Source: Salegentibacter echinorum (GTDB lineage Bacteria > Bacteroidota > Bacteroidia > Flavobacteriales > Flavobacteriaceae). From it: DNA of 64,000 nt. A program made the position numbers and the translations under genes. Below are positions 1-8,288 of this stretch, in pieces. Each line of letters begins with the position of its first letter. The first letter of the stretch is position 1. The stretch spans positions 186,001-250,000 of the forward strand of contig NZ_FQVT01000005.1 of assembly GCF_900129445.1 (NCBI RefSeq). The letters are read 5' to 3'. The notes below the pieces were generated by a model. That model ran no database searches and was not told the origin of the DNA. It saw nothing but the letters and a program-made list of their open reading frames with translations.

Positions 1-2685
1 GAAATAAACAAGGTTGTTAGTACCAATCCACTTGATGGCATCCAGGGGAAGGTATCTGGGGTGACAGTTACAAATTCTACGGGTAGTCCTGGATCTGCGC
101 CGGATATTTCTATTCGAGGAATTGGAACCTTCGGAAATAACGAACCGCTTTATATTGTAGATGGTGTTCAGGCCGATCCTTACTTTATCAATACCAATAA
201 TATTGAAAGTATTGAAATCCTGAAAGATGCAGCTTCTGGGGCGATTTATGGAACAAGGGCAGCCAATGGAGTGGTAATTATCACTACCAAGAAAGGAAAA
301 GAAGGAAAGCCAAGGATTGAAATTGAATCCTCTCTAAGTGTAAACACCCTTCGGGAAGAAATGGAGCTTTTAGATGCCGATGGTTATGTATCGGTGCATC
401 GTGAAATGTATGAAAATGCAGGGGCAGAACTTCCACAATACATTCAAAACCCACCAAATGTTGATACCGATTGGCTGGGAGAGACACAACGCACTGGGTA
501 TCTTGCAACTAATAATATAAGAATTAGCGGAGGCGGAAAGCATGTGAATTATAGCGTTGGAGGTAACTATGCCGATGAGATAGGGCTATTAATTGGTTCT
601 AACTTTAAGAAGAAAGGGATTAATTCCCAGATAAATATGGATAAAGGCAAGTTAAAAGTTTCTTCAAACCTAAACTATAGTGAGACCCATAGGGAAGATC
701 ATAAATTTTCAATTCGGGAAACTTACTTTATTTCACCTTTAATTCCGGTATTTGATGAAGAAAGGGAATCTGGCTTTGGTTATAGGACCGGGGATTTGCC
801 CGATCACAGAAACCCTGTTGGAGAAGATCAATTTTTGCAGGGATATACCAAACTAAAATATTTTCTGGGAAATATAAATTTAGATTTCGAAGCTTTTGAG
901 AATTTTCATATAAGAGCCGGGTTTAGTTTATCAGACCTTCAAAATAACACGTATGAGTTCCACCAGCCATTTAGGGTTCGGGATGTACAGGATATTGCTC
1001 AAAGGGAATTCGCATTTATTTCAGAGTTTAACTCTGAATTTAGGCGCTTGAACGAAGAATATACGATTCGCTATAATTTTGATGTAAACAAGCAAGCCGT
1101 TGGCTTATTGGCCGGTTACCAAAGAATTAAAGAACCATTTAAAAGCACCTATACGCAGGCCGAAGGTTATAAATTAGATGATGAAGGCAATAAAGTCCCG
1201 GCCACTATTTTAGACCCAAATTTTAATACGCTCGATGCGTTTAGTGATGGTACATATTCAGCTGAAGGCACAAATGCAGAGTACGCCCTGGTTTCACAAT
1301 TTGGAAGAATAAATTATGCTTTTGATGATAAGTATTTGATCCAGGCAAGTGTGAGAAGGGATGGTAGTTCAAAATTTGGTAGCAACAATAAATATGGAGT
1401 TTTTCCTTCGTTTGCCTTAGGATGGAAAATTACAGAGGAAAAGTTTATGGAAAATCAGGATTTATTCAACTTTCTCAAACTACGGTATAGCTGGGGACAG
1501 GCAGGAAATGATAGTGCCTTGGGATACTATGATTATGTAGCTCTAATTTCCCAAGGCAAGAGCCAGAATGATGGCGGGTATGTTTTTGGAAATCCACAAA
1601 ACTCCTACCTGGGAAGTATAGCCCGGGATCTTCAAAATGATGATTTGCAATGGGAAACCAATACTTCGGCCAATTTTGGGCTGGATTTTGGGGCTTTTGA
1701 TAATAAACTGCAGGGTTCTGTAAACTATTATAAAAGTACAACCGAGGATTTATTAATAACTAAGGAAGTATCTCCTTCTGCAGGTATCAATAACCCCATT
1801 GTGAATGTTGGGGAGTTTGAAAATAAAGGCTTCGAGTTTGAAGTTAATTACCGGAATAGAGACCACGATTTTAAATATTCCGCTGCAGCTACCTTTACCA
1901 CAATTAATAGTGAAGTTACAAAACTAAGTAATGAAGACCAGGTACTGTATGGAGTTGGTCTTTTGTTTGGTTCAGATCACTTTGCCAACCAAACTAAGAT
2001 AGGTTATGAGCCAGGTGCATTTTTTCTACCAGAAGCAGATGGAATTTTCCAAAGCGAACAGGAAGTTCAAAACCACAGTGTGGATGGAGAGTTAATTCAA
2101 CCCGATGCACAACCAGGTGATATTAGGTTTAGGGATCAAAATGCTGATGGAATAATTAACGAAGATGATGAAGTGTACTCGGGAACAGCAATTCCAAAAT
2201 ATGAATATAGTTTAAACCTAACCGGAGAATACAAAAATTTCGATGTAACATTATTCTTTCAGGGAGTAGGTGGAAATAAAGTTTATAATGGAAATAATTT
2301 TAGGCTTTTAAGCTTAGATACGGGAAGAAATTATAGAACGGCCGCGCTTGATGCCTGGACGCCTTCCAATACTGATACCAATGTGCCGCGGGCCGTTTTA
2401 AACGATCCGAACCGTAATAATCGTGCTTCTACCAGATTTTTAGAAGACGGGGATTACTTACGTCTTAAAACGCTACAACTTGGATATACTCTTTCTCCTG
2501 ATGTTTTTAAAGAAACATTCTTAGAGCGGGTAAGAGTATTCGTTACGGGACAGAACCTTTTTACTTTTACTGATTATTCTGGTCTTGACCCTGAAGTTGG
2601 TGGAGATGTGCTTTCAAAAGGAATAGATATCAACCTATATCCAAAATACAAATCCTTAATCACTGGTGTTCAATTAAGTTTCTAA
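1..2685 (+). CDS. SusC-family TonB-dependent outer-membrane receptor (5' end outside window)
   Basis: The reading frame is open from base 1, so the signal peptide, the carboxypeptidase-like domain and the TonB-box region lie outside the window. What remains, about 894 residues, starts in the plug domain with the SusC-type block SIRGIGTFGNNEPLYIVDGV and SIEILKDAASGAIYGTRAANG, then a long beta-barrel ending in an aromatic residue (GVQLSF), as outer-membrane barrels do. SusC proteins import oligosaccharides or peptides across the outer membrane using TonB energy. A susD gene follows 10 bp downstream, the standard operon partner. No enzyme gene of the locus lies downstream, so the substrate cannot be inferred. 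Confidence 0.95.
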   Translation, partial: EINKVVSTNPLDGIQGKVSGVTVTNSTGSPGSAPDISIRGIGTFGNNEPLYIVDGVQADPYFINTNNIESIEILKDAASGAIYGTRAANGVVIITTKKGKEGKPRIEIESSLSVNTLREEMELLDADGYVSVHREMYENAGAELPQYIQNPPNVDTDWLGETQRTGYLATNNIRISGGGKHVNYSVGGNYADEIGLLIGSNFKKKGINSQINMDKGKLKVSSNLNYSETHREDHKFSIRETYFISPLIPVFDEERESGFGYRTGDLPDHRNPVGEDQFLQGYTKLKYFLGNINLDFEAFENFHIRAGFSLSDLQNNTYEFHQPFRVRDVQDIAQREFAFISEFNSEFRRLNEEYTIRYNFDVNKQAVGLLAGYQRIKEPFKSTYTQAEGYKLDDEGNKVPATILDPNFNTLDAFSDGTYSAEGTNAEYALVSQFGRINYAFDDKYLIQASVRRDGSSKFGSNNKYGVFPSFALGWKITEEKFMENQDLFNFLKLRYSWGQAGNDSALGYYDYVALISQGKSQNDGGYVFGNPQNSYLGSIARDLQNDDLQWETNTSANFGLDFGAFDNKLQGSVNYYKSTTEDLLITKEVSPSAGINNPIVNVGEFENKGFEFEVNYRNRDHDFKYSAAATFTTINSEVTKLSNEDQVLYGVGLLFGSDHFANQTKIGYEPGAFFLPEADGIFQSEQEVQNHSVDGELIQPDAQPGDIRFRDQNADGIINEDDEVYSGTAIPKYEYSLNLTGEYKNFDVTLFFQGVGGNKVYNGNNFRLLSLDTGRNYRTAALDAWTPSNTDTNVPRAVLNDPNRNNRASTRFLEDGDYLRLKTLQLGYTLSPDVFKETFLERVRVFVTGQNLFTFTDYSGLDPEVGGDVLSKGIDINLYPKYKSLITGVQLSF

Positions 2686-2695
2686 AAAAATAACA

Positions 2696-4243
2696 ATGAA
2701 AAAATATATAATTCAATTAGTTGTACTAGTTAGTATTTCGATAAGTATAAGCTGTTCAAACGAAGAGTTTTTAGATAAACAACCGCCAGATCAATTAACC
2801 TCTGAGAATTTTTGGCGTGACGCAGAAGATGCAAAATCTGGTTTAACAGCGGCCTATTCTGAGTTGGAAGCCAGAAGCAATTTCTGGGATGGCTGGCAGG
2901 AAGGAAGGCCGATAACCGAATATTTTAGATCAGATTATGTCTTACCTGGTCCCGATGCTTCCAATTACTCACACTGGATGTCTATTTATAATTTCAATTA
3001 TACCAATGGCCATATCTTTTTAGATGTGCTATGGACCACCAATTATAAAGGGATTAATTTCTCGAACCAGGTAATCCAAAATGTTTCTGAAATGACTGAA
3101 GATCAAATCTCGACCAGTGAAAAGGAACAAATATTAGGGGAAGCATATTTTTTACGTGGATACTATCATTTTAAACTATTAAGTTTATATGAAAATATCA
3201 TAATAAGAAAAGAAATGGTGACTCCTTCCACTTTAGACAGGCCATTGGCTACAAGGCCTGAAGCATGGGATTTTATAATTCAGGATTTTAAAACAGCTGC
3301 CGATAAGCTAAACTTTGAAATAGCCTCACAGGATTTTGGTCGTGCAAATAAAGGAGCGGCTCTTGGCTATCTGGGCAAAGTTTATATGTATAAAGCTGGG
3401 GACCCGTCCACCAGTAATGGTGAAGAATATCAAAAGGCGACAGCTGCTTTTTCTGAATTAATTGAAAGCGGACAATATGAATTAGTCGATGACTTTAAAA
3501 GCTTATTTAACGGTGAAAACGAAAATAACAAAGAATCTATTTTCGAATTACAATTTAAAAGTGCCGATGCTAATTCCGATAATGCAACACGTTTGCATTC
3601 TTTTATAGCCGATTGGGCCATAGGTGGCTGGGGAGGTATTCTGGCTGATGACCGATTGGTAACTGAAATGAAAGAAGAAGGCCAGGTTGCGGAAAGCGGA
3701 TTATATGATAAACGTTTATATGCCACTTTATATTTCGACGATCCTTATTTTAACGATACTTCTGCGAAAAGAATGGAAGGCAGTACCTGGGATAGCTTAA
3801 TTGAAGAAACCTATGGAGATCCAGATGATAAAGATGATGTAGCATTTTTTAGAAAATGGCTGCCGGAACCCGTAGAGGGCAATGGATATATTGGTCTTAA
3901 TGTGACCTTATTGAGATATGCAGATATATTATTGATGCAGGCTGAAGCTTTGAATGAAACGGGAAATACAGAAAAAGCGGTTGAGTTAATCAATAAAGTA
4001 CGTACTGTACATGGAAATATGCCTCCTATTAATCTTAACAGTAAAGATGCTGTATTTAAACAGATAGTACATGAAAGGGTAATGGAGCTTACGTTAGAAA
4101 GCACAAGATTTTTTGATTTAAGAAGATGGGGAATGCTCGATGAAGCGATGACTGCCGCAGGCAGAACTGGATTTAATGTCCAGGAACACTCTTATTTACC
4201 CATTCCTTTGTCAGAACTACAAACAAATACAGAAATTAATTAA
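2696..4243 (+). CDS. SusD/RagB-family nutrient-binding lipoprotein
   Basis: A 515-residue protein with a lipoprotein signal peptide: hydrophobic segment to residue 19, then Cys20 as the acylation site (SISCSN). The N-terminal part EEFLDKQPPDQLTSENFW and the C-terminal blocks LINKVRTVHG and ELTLESTRFFDLRRWG are typical of the SusD_RagB fold, a helical TPR-like surface lipoprotein that closes over the SusC barrel and captures the ligand. The start is ATG 10 bp after the susC stop, consistent with co-transcription. It looks intact. The C-terminus after PIPLSEL is a little shorter than usual. Confidence 0.95.
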   Translation: MKKYIIQLVVLVSISISISCSNEEFLDKQPPDQLTSENFWRDAEDAKSGLTAAYSELEARSNFWDGWQEGRPITEYFRSDYVLPGPDASNYSHWMSIYNFNYTNGHIFLDVLWTTNYKGINFSNQVIQNVSEMTEDQISTSEKEQILGEAYFLRGYYHFKLLSLYENIIIRKEMVTPSTLDRPLATRPEAWDFIIQDFKTAADKLNFEIASQDFGRANKGAALGYLGKVYMYKAGDPSTSNGEEYQKATAAFSELIESGQYELVDDFKSLFNGENENNKESIFELQFKSADANSDNATRLHSFIADWAIGGWGGILADDRLVTEMKEEGQVAESGLYDKRLYATLYFDDPYFNDTSAKRMEGSTWDSLIEETYGDPDDKDDVAFFRKWLPEPVEGNGYIGLNVTLLRYADILLMQAEALNETGNTEKAVELINKVRTVHGNMPPINLNSKDAVFKQIVHERVMELTLESTRFFDLRRWGMLDEAMTAAGRTGFNVQEHSYLPIPLSELQTNTEIN

Positions 4244-4268
4244 TCAGGGAATTTAGATTAGCCAAAGA

Positions 4269-4307
4269 ACGAATTCGATCTAAAACAGGTCGAATTCGTC
4301 ATTTTTA
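4269..4307 (+). terminator. Intrinsic terminator after the susCD operon
   Basis: ACGAATTCGA (4269-4278) pairs perfectly with TCGAATTCGT (4290-4299) across an 11-nt loop and is followed by C-A-TTTTT. It sits 26 bp after the susD stop. Confidence 0.75.
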
Positions 4308-4320
4308 AACGATTTATAAT

Positions 4321-4420
4321 CTTATACCAATTTAACCATATAATGACGCATTCAAACTCGTTCATTTTCCGATCTATTTCCTTGCTCATAATTTCCATAG
4401 CTACGGCTATGCAAACCAAT
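4321..4420 (-). repeat. Dispersed repeat, copy 1 (second copy 32800-32885)
   Basis: Read on the minus strand this segment contains AGCTATGGAAATTATGAGCA, then a block like AACGAGTTTGAATGCGTCAT and ATGGTTAAATT. The same blocks in the same order occur on the plus strand at about 32803-32875, with roughly four in five bases matching by eye. It is intergenic in both places. It may be a remnant of a mobile-element end; I cannot name the element. Confidence 0.6.
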
Positions 4421-4740
4421 CGCAGCGTTATAGAACGAAAAAGCAACTTCGCTTTCTGTGCGACTTACAAAGTTAAATTGGTATTACTCAAAATAATTAT
4501 GAGATTGATCGCAATGTTATCCGCCATTATTCATGAATCAACGTAAAAACTAGTGTTTTGGCGGTAGACCCCGACTTATCTCGAAGCCTCGGAACCGTTT
4601 TTGAGCATCTAAAATGGTGGAACTCAAAAATGGCTACGAATATCGGAGGGGGTTAACCTATATGATTAAAGAAATTCATGGAAAATTATAAATTAGATTT
4701 CTTAATCATTTAAAGACAATCATACTATTCCAAAATAAGC

Positions 4741-4772
4741 ACTAAAAACCACAATAGAATGTGATTTTTAGT
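4741..4772. promoter_or_regulatory. Inverted repeat upstream of hipB
   Basis: ACTAAAAACCACA (4741-4753) and TGTGATTTTTAGT (4760-4772) are inverted copies with one mismatch, around a 6-bp centre. It lies about 65 bp upstream of the proposed hipB -7 box. It could be a distal operator or the end of an unannotated transcript. No T-tract follows, so a terminator is less likely. Confidence 0.4.
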
Positions 4773-4808
4773 GTAAATTTAATCACAAACCGTAAATATT
4801 CATTAATT

Positions 4809-4887
4809 TCCACATTAAAGAATGGATTTTAATGTATTTTTGAATTAAAGAATAATTCAGAGGTTAAATTCCACAATAAAGTATGGA
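4809..4887 (+). promoter_or_regulatory. hipB promoter with two palindromic operators
   Basis: TATTTTTG at 4835-4842 fits the Bacteroidota -7 consensus TAnnTTTG. Two copies of a palindrome TCCA-N10-TGGA flank it: 4809-4826 over the -33 region and 4870-4887 in the leader; their centres are CATTAAAGAA and CAATAAAGTA. E. coli HipB is known to bind repeated TATCC-N8-GGATA sites to autoregulate, so two near-identical TCC/GGA palindromes here are a good match for HipB operators. The binding itself is inference. Confidence 0.6.
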
Positions 4888-4910
4888 TTGAAAAGTTAAA
4901 TAATGAGTTT

Positions 4911-5120
4911 ATGGAAGCAATACAAAAAATTGGTCAGTTGATTCAGCAACGCCGGGATAACATGCGCATTACTCAGCAACAATTAGCCGATATGGCTGAT
5001 ATCGGAATCAATACGCTTTATAAAATCGAGACCGCACAAGCGAACCCTACCCTGGAGTCCTTACAAAAAATCACAGATGTCCTTGGTATGGAAATTACCA
5101 TACAAGTAAAAAAACTATAA
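4911..5120 (+). CDS. hipB: HipB-like XRE-family antitoxin / autorepressor
   Basis: A 69-residue protein that is nearly all one Cro/C1-type helix-turn-helix: QQQLADMADIGINTLYKIE (residues 21-39) carries the recognition helix, followed by NPTLESLQKITDVLGMEI, the usual HTH_3 ending. It heads a three-gene run with the HipA N-terminal domain gene (7 bp later) and the HipA kinase gene. HipB proteins repress their own operon and, in two-gene systems, neutralise HipA; in HipBST systems the HipS protein is the main antitoxin. The ATG at 4911 follows the second operator by 23 bp. Confidence 0.85.
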   Translation: MEAIQKIGQLIQQRRDNMRITQQQLADMADIGINTLYKIETAQANPTLESLQKITDVLGMEITIQVKKL

Positions 5121-5127
5121 TTAATAA

Positions 5128-5448
5128 ATGAGACAGGCAACTATATGCTATAAAGGAGAAGAAGCAGGTGTTCTACAACAGCTGGATGATGGAAGCTTTA
5201 CATTCCGCTACCTGGAAACCTGGTTGACCGATCCTCAGAATCCATCCATTAGTCTTACCTTACCTCGATCTCAACCAGAATATCACGCTGAATATTTATT
5301 TCCTTTTTTTTACAATATGCTTCCAGAAGGAACAAATAGACAGGTTGTTTGCAAAGCCAATAAGCTGGATTCTAATGATTACTTTGGGATTCTCATAACT
5401 ACCGCCCGTTATGATACGGTGGGTGCGATTACTGTCAAAAAAAAATAA
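5128..5448 (+). CDS. HipS-like protein (stand-alone HipA N-terminal subdomain)
   Basis: A 106-residue protein matching only the N-terminal subdomain of HipA: YKGEEAGVLQQLDDGSFTFRY at the start, a middle LPRSQPEYHAEYLFPFFYNM and LPEGTNR, then DYFGILITTARYDTVGAITV, where HipA proteins have the D-x-F-x-LL-x-x-x-G-x-D-x-x-GA motif. In ordinary HipA this domain is fused to the kinase; here it stops, and the kinase starts 9 bp later as a separate gene. In the E. coli O127 HipBST system the equivalent protein, HipS, blocks the HipT kinase. The antitoxin role here is inferred from that architecture. Confidence 0.8.
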   Translation: MRQATICYKGEEAGVLQQLDDGSFTFRYLETWLTDPQNPSISLTLPRSQPEYHAEYLFPFFYNMLPEGTNRQVVCKANKLDSNDYFGILITTARYDTVGAITVKKK

Positions 5449-5457
5449 AGAGTTTAA

Positions 5458-6441
5458 ATGAAAATAGAGAATTGCCCGGGAACCTTTGCAAAAGGATTTA
5501 ACACCTATAGCAGAACCTGTTTGAAACGTGTTTTTGATGCACGTAAGGTTTCGCACGTGTTGCCTTATGACTCACCAAATTCCAATCGACAAACCGATCG
5601 CCTCTTTGAAGACAATCAAAAACGTATCTCCATATCTGGAGTACAGGAAAAATTCTCTGTTCTCTTAGAAAAAAATAAATTGCGTCTTATCAAGGAGGGT
5701 GAGCAAGGAACCTATATATTGAAACCGATTCCCAATATAGGCAAGAAGAATAATCAAATGCCTGCCAATGAGCATTTAACTATGCAGATCGCACGCCAGG
5801 TTTATAATATTGAAACTGCCGAAAATGCGCTTATCTTTTTTGAAAATAATGCTCCCGCATATATTACTAAGCGTTTTGATGTAAAACAAGACGGTTCAAA
5901 GAAAGCTAAAGAAGATTTTGCAACTCTTGCCGGCAAAACTCCTCAAACACATGGCGAACATTATAAATATGAAGGTAATTATCTCGAATTATTCCAGTTG
6001 ATGAAAAAATTCCTACCAGCTTATCGGGTGGAAACACCTAAATTATTTAAAATCCTGGTATTTAATTATTTGTTTTCCAACGGTGATGCCCACCTGAAAA
6101 ACTTTGCCATTTTAGAAACACCTATGGGGGATCACCGGTTAAGCCCTGCTTATGACCTACTGAATACACATATCCACGTGGATGATAGTGATTTTGCGCT
6201 GGATGAAGGCTTGTTGCCCAAAAATATGGCGCAGACAACTATTGCCCAGCAGTTCAAAATCCTGGCGGAACAAATAGCATTAAAGCCAAAGCAGTTTGAT
6301 GGGATCATGGCAAGTATGATGGGGCATTCGGAAGAGGTTATCGAACTAACCCAAGCGTCTTTTCTGGAAAAAGCTACCCAACGAAATTATATTCAGGATT
6401 ATCAATACCGATTGAAACAACTTCAGAAAATAAAGTCCTAG
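5458..6441 (+). CDS. HipT-like Ser/Thr kinase toxin (HipA C-terminal domain)
   Basis: A 327-residue kinase of the HipA family lacking the N-terminal subdomain. Visible motifs: the flexible loop RISISGVQEKFSVLL (Ser58 and Ser60, an SIS motif), the nucleotide-binding segment TYILKPIPN (Lys89), TKRFDV, the catalytic NGDAHLKN (Asp210, Asn215) and the metal-binding SPAYDLL (Asp233). The SIS arrangement and the Asp positions are very close to those I recall for E. coli HipT, whose two loop serines are autophosphorylated. HipA phosphorylates glutamyl-tRNA synthetase and HipT tryptophanyl-tRNA synthetase; the target here is unknown. All catalytic residues are present, so it should be active. Confidence 0.85.
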   Translation: MKIENCPGTFAKGFNTYSRTCLKRVFDARKVSHVLPYDSPNSNRQTDRLFEDNQKRISISGVQEKFSVLLEKNKLRLIKEGEQGTYILKPIPNIGKKNNQMPANEHLTMQIARQVYNIETAENALIFFENNAPAYITKRFDVKQDGSKKAKEDFATLAGKTPQTHGEHYKYEGNYLELFQLMKKFLPAYRVETPKLFKILVFNYLFSNGDAHLKNFAILETPMGDHRLSPAYDLLNTHIHVDDSDFALDEGLLPKNMAQTTIAQQFKILAEQIALKPKQFDGIMASMMGHSEEVIELTQASFLEKATQRNYIQDYQYRLKQLQKIKS

Positions 6442-6523
6442 CAGGTATTTAATAATTCTGAAACAAGGAGTGTAAACCTCTATTCTCTTTAAGCAAAAAT
6501 TTAGCTTTATAGCATAAGTAGCT

Positions 6524-6597
6524 CACGTCCGTTGTATATGAAAAACGCATTTAGTGATTGAAATGTTCCTCACCTTACGGGTGTACAAGCACCCTCG
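6524..6597 (-). repeat. Structured 75-bp repeat, copy 1
   Basis: Contains the hairpin GGGTG-TACAAG-CACCC near its right end (6579-6594), a central CGCATTTAGTGA and a left GTTGTATATG. Read on the minus strand the hairpin comes first. Most diverged of the three copies. Confidence 0.65.
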
Positions 6598-6840
6598 TTA
6601 TTTATTGGGATAATTTCTAATAGTTCATTATTTCGTATTTGATTTTTTAAGCTCGATAAAATTCTGTTTAGATTAACCCGGAATATACAGGAGAATGACC
6701 TCAATACTATACTGCGACTAAGTTTTACCATCCCGAGGATTCGGGATTGATACTCAAAAATGGGTATAACTAAGTCGGGGTTAACCCGCACCAAGGAGCA
6801 CTTCTCATCAATAACGTGAATTATGCGGGTTAATACTAAG

Positions 6841-6923
6841 GGATGTCCACGCCGTTGTATATGCTCTGCGCATTTAGTGAGCGAAATGTTCAACTCATTT
6901 TACGGGTGTACAAGCACCCTCGG
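6841..6923 (-). repeat. Structured 75-bp repeat, copy 2
   Basis: Same order of blocks as copies 1 and 3: GTTGTATATGC, GCGCATTTAGTGAGCGAAA, GTTCAA, then ACGGGTGTACAAGCACCCTC with the GGGTG/CACCC stem. Copies 2 and 3 are about 170 bp apart and also share the following TTCTAATAATACATTATT-type flank with copy 1. Confidence 0.65.
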
Positions 6924-7012
6924 ATTCTATTCGGAAAATTTCTAATAATACATTATTTCGCATTTGTTTTTTAAACTCTAATAAATATTTCTTGGATTAG
7001 TCCTATTGCTAA

Positions 7013-7092
7013 GAGATGCCCACGCGTTAAATATGCTAAGCGCATTTAGTGAGTGAAAAGTTCAAATCACCTTACGGGTGTACAAGCACCCT
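7013..7092 (-). repeat. Structured 75-bp repeat, copy 3, abutting the RuvC remnant
   Basis: GCCCACGCGTTAAATATGC, GCGCATTTAGTGAGTGAAAA, GTTCAAA, CTTACGGGTGTACAAGCACC. It ends 11 bp from the stop codon of the minus-strand RuvC-like frame at 7104, so a transcript of that gene would run straight into the hairpin. Confidence 0.65.
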
Positions 7093-7103
7093 CATATTTG
7101 GAT

Positions 7104-7586
7104 TTAACCTATTATAAGTTCAATACCGGCTTTTTCAGCCTTGTATTTTATTTTGGTCATCAAATCGTAATAACTCCAGTTCCGTAGCACAAACGCTTCC
7201 TCTTTGGCTAACTCTATTTTTTCTTCCTGGTTTAATAGAATTAGTGTTCCTGTCTGATGTTTAACACAAAAATTGATAAGCTCCCGGCTATAGACGTGCA
7301 ACCGATTATCTACATAGTTACGTTCCTTATCACGAAACTTAGCCAAAGCTTTTGTTTTTCGTTTGCGACCATTTCCTGACCTGGCATATTTCACACCCTG
7401 CCGTGTTCTTTTACAGGCGCTTTGTATGGCCAACCTCCGGTATAGAAATTCCTCCCTTCTGCCGATGCTAAGCTTGGCCTTACCGATCTTCACTATAATG
7501 GGATATTCCAGCGACAAACTCGCTTCTGCAACCACTTCTGGTCGTAGCTTGTGCTTTTCTTTCTTAATTTCAAAGATGGCCAGCAT
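7104..7586 (-). pseudogene. RuvC-like nuclease fragment, TnpB/Cas12-type (truncated)
   Basis: A 160-residue frame. The second half, GTLILLNQEEKIELAKEEAF followed by NWSYYDLMTKIKYKAEKAGI, resembles the RuvC-II strand (acidic Glu) and the following helix of TnpB/IS605 OrfB and compact Cas12 proteins (compare the common W..F...L.YKAE..G pattern). The middle is a basic region rich in Arg and Lys (ACKRTRQGVKYARSGNGRKR) as in the TnpB insert between RuvC-I and RuvC-II. It stops where TnpB normally continues to the zinc ribbon and the third catalytic Asp, and the N-terminal half of such proteins is absent. I treat it as a remnant. The family assignment is from motif memory only; some Bacteroidota relatives may naturally end here. 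Confidence 0.5.
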
Positions 7587-7616
7587 AAAGACCTAACATT
7601 ACTTTCCATAGGCTCA

Positions 7617-7829
7617 ATGTTTGAGACAGGAAGAATTAAAAAGATGTATACCCTTTCTGAATTATATCCGACCAAAATAGCAAAATCTATAGGTATAAAT
7701 TACGAAAGATATATGGTAAAATTAAGTCATCCTGATAAATTTACTATGGGTGAAATAGTAAGACTTGCAAAGTTGTTGAACGTAGAACCCGAGATAATAA
7801 CCAAGGTTATTTATTCAGAAATGGATTAA
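7617..7829 (+). CDS. Small helix-turn-helix-like protein
   Basis: A 70-residue protein (from ATG 7617; an alternative start is the Met at 7644). The segment PTKIAKSIGINYERYMVKLS is followed by KFTMGEIVRLAKLLNVEPEI, which reads as a shortened XRE-like helix-turn-helix: the second half is the common HTH_3 ending. It is divergent from the RuvC remnant 31 bp away and could have been its regulator, or be a stray mobile-element regulator. I do not recognise a specific family. Confidence 0.5.
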   Translation: MFETGRIKKMYTLSELYPTKIAKSIGINYERYMVKLSHPDKFTMGEIVRLAKLLNVEPEIITKVIYSEMD

Positions 7830-8027
7830 ACTGTCAGTATATTTCAAGTTCTCTCTTCACGTTCTCGAGGACTCACCACTACTCTATTTATTTAAATTCT
7901 GGATGAAATGACTATTGACATTTTAGTACTTAAGTTAAATCATTAAAGTTTTATTTATATTCGTATCTCTCTGAAGAACCCTACTTTTTCAATTAACCTA
8001 ATTTTAAACAATTATTCAAAAAATCAC

Positions 8028-8288
8028 ATGGAGGTAATAGAGGCTAAACCACTTGATAATACTAATTTTTCTTATGGATTTCCAATAGACGATGAAAAGT
8101 ACGGTTCACTAATAAAAAGAGAGAATTATATATCTCAAATTGATAATGCATTAAATAAACATTGCGAATTACTTTTTATAGAAGGTGATGAAGACTCTGG
8201 AAAGACTATTTTAAATGCCTTATATACTAAAAAACATGCTTTAAACTGTATTTCCGAGGGTGTAATCTCAAGTCTGTCTAGACTTTGA
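8028..8288 (+). pseudogene. N-terminal fragment of a P-loop NTPase (STAND/AAA-like)
   Basis: An 86-residue frame with the lead-in LIKRENYISQIDNAL typical of STAND/AAA NTPases (the R-E-x-x-x-x-x-I/L motif before the P-loop), then LLFIEGDEDSGKTIL, which contains a good Walker A (GxxxxGKT). After KKHALNCIS the frame changes character and ends. There is no Walker B, sensor or effector domain, and no continuing frame downstream. It looks like the surviving 5' end of a much longer NTPase gene, of the kind common in defence islands. Confidence 0.5.

Larger units (their letters stand above)
4244..4910. other. Intergenic region with dispersed repeat and degenerate direct repeat
   Basis: I see no convincing gene in these 667 bp. 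They hold the susCD terminator, a dispersed repeat (4321-4420, second copy near 32.8 kb), a degenerate block at 4560-4660 that recurs on the far side of the hip module (6710-6790), an inverted repeat at 4741-4772 and the hipB promoter. Short open frames over 4258-4546 coincide with the dispersed repeat and I do not call them genes. Confidence 0.6.
6442..7103. other. Intergenic region with three degenerate repeat units
   Basis: This 662-bp stretch holds no gene I trust. It consists largely of three copies of a structured repeat (listed separately) with related spacer sequence: TTCTAATA-N-TTCATTATTTCG-like blocks near 6614 and 6941. A degenerate block (6710-6790) is shared with the region upstream of hipB. 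The open frame over 6570-6893 on the minus strand spans repeats and is rejected. Confidence 0.6.

Noticed and set aside
4343-4546. Open frame of 67 codons on plus, and one of 62 codons on minus over the same bases
   Set aside because: Both lie in a dispersed repeat found again at 32.8 kb, where the frame is not kept.
6570-6893. 107-codon minus-strand frame
   Set aside because: Runs through repeat units and the hip-flanking block; no domain; the frame is not maintained between repeat copies.
6524-7092. CRISPR array or integron attC sites
   Set aside because: Only three diverged copies with unequal spacing far beyond CRISPR spacers. Seven-base sites such as GTTAAAT and GTTCAAC fit integron core consensus but stand in the wrong order within each unit and the copies are too inconsistent.
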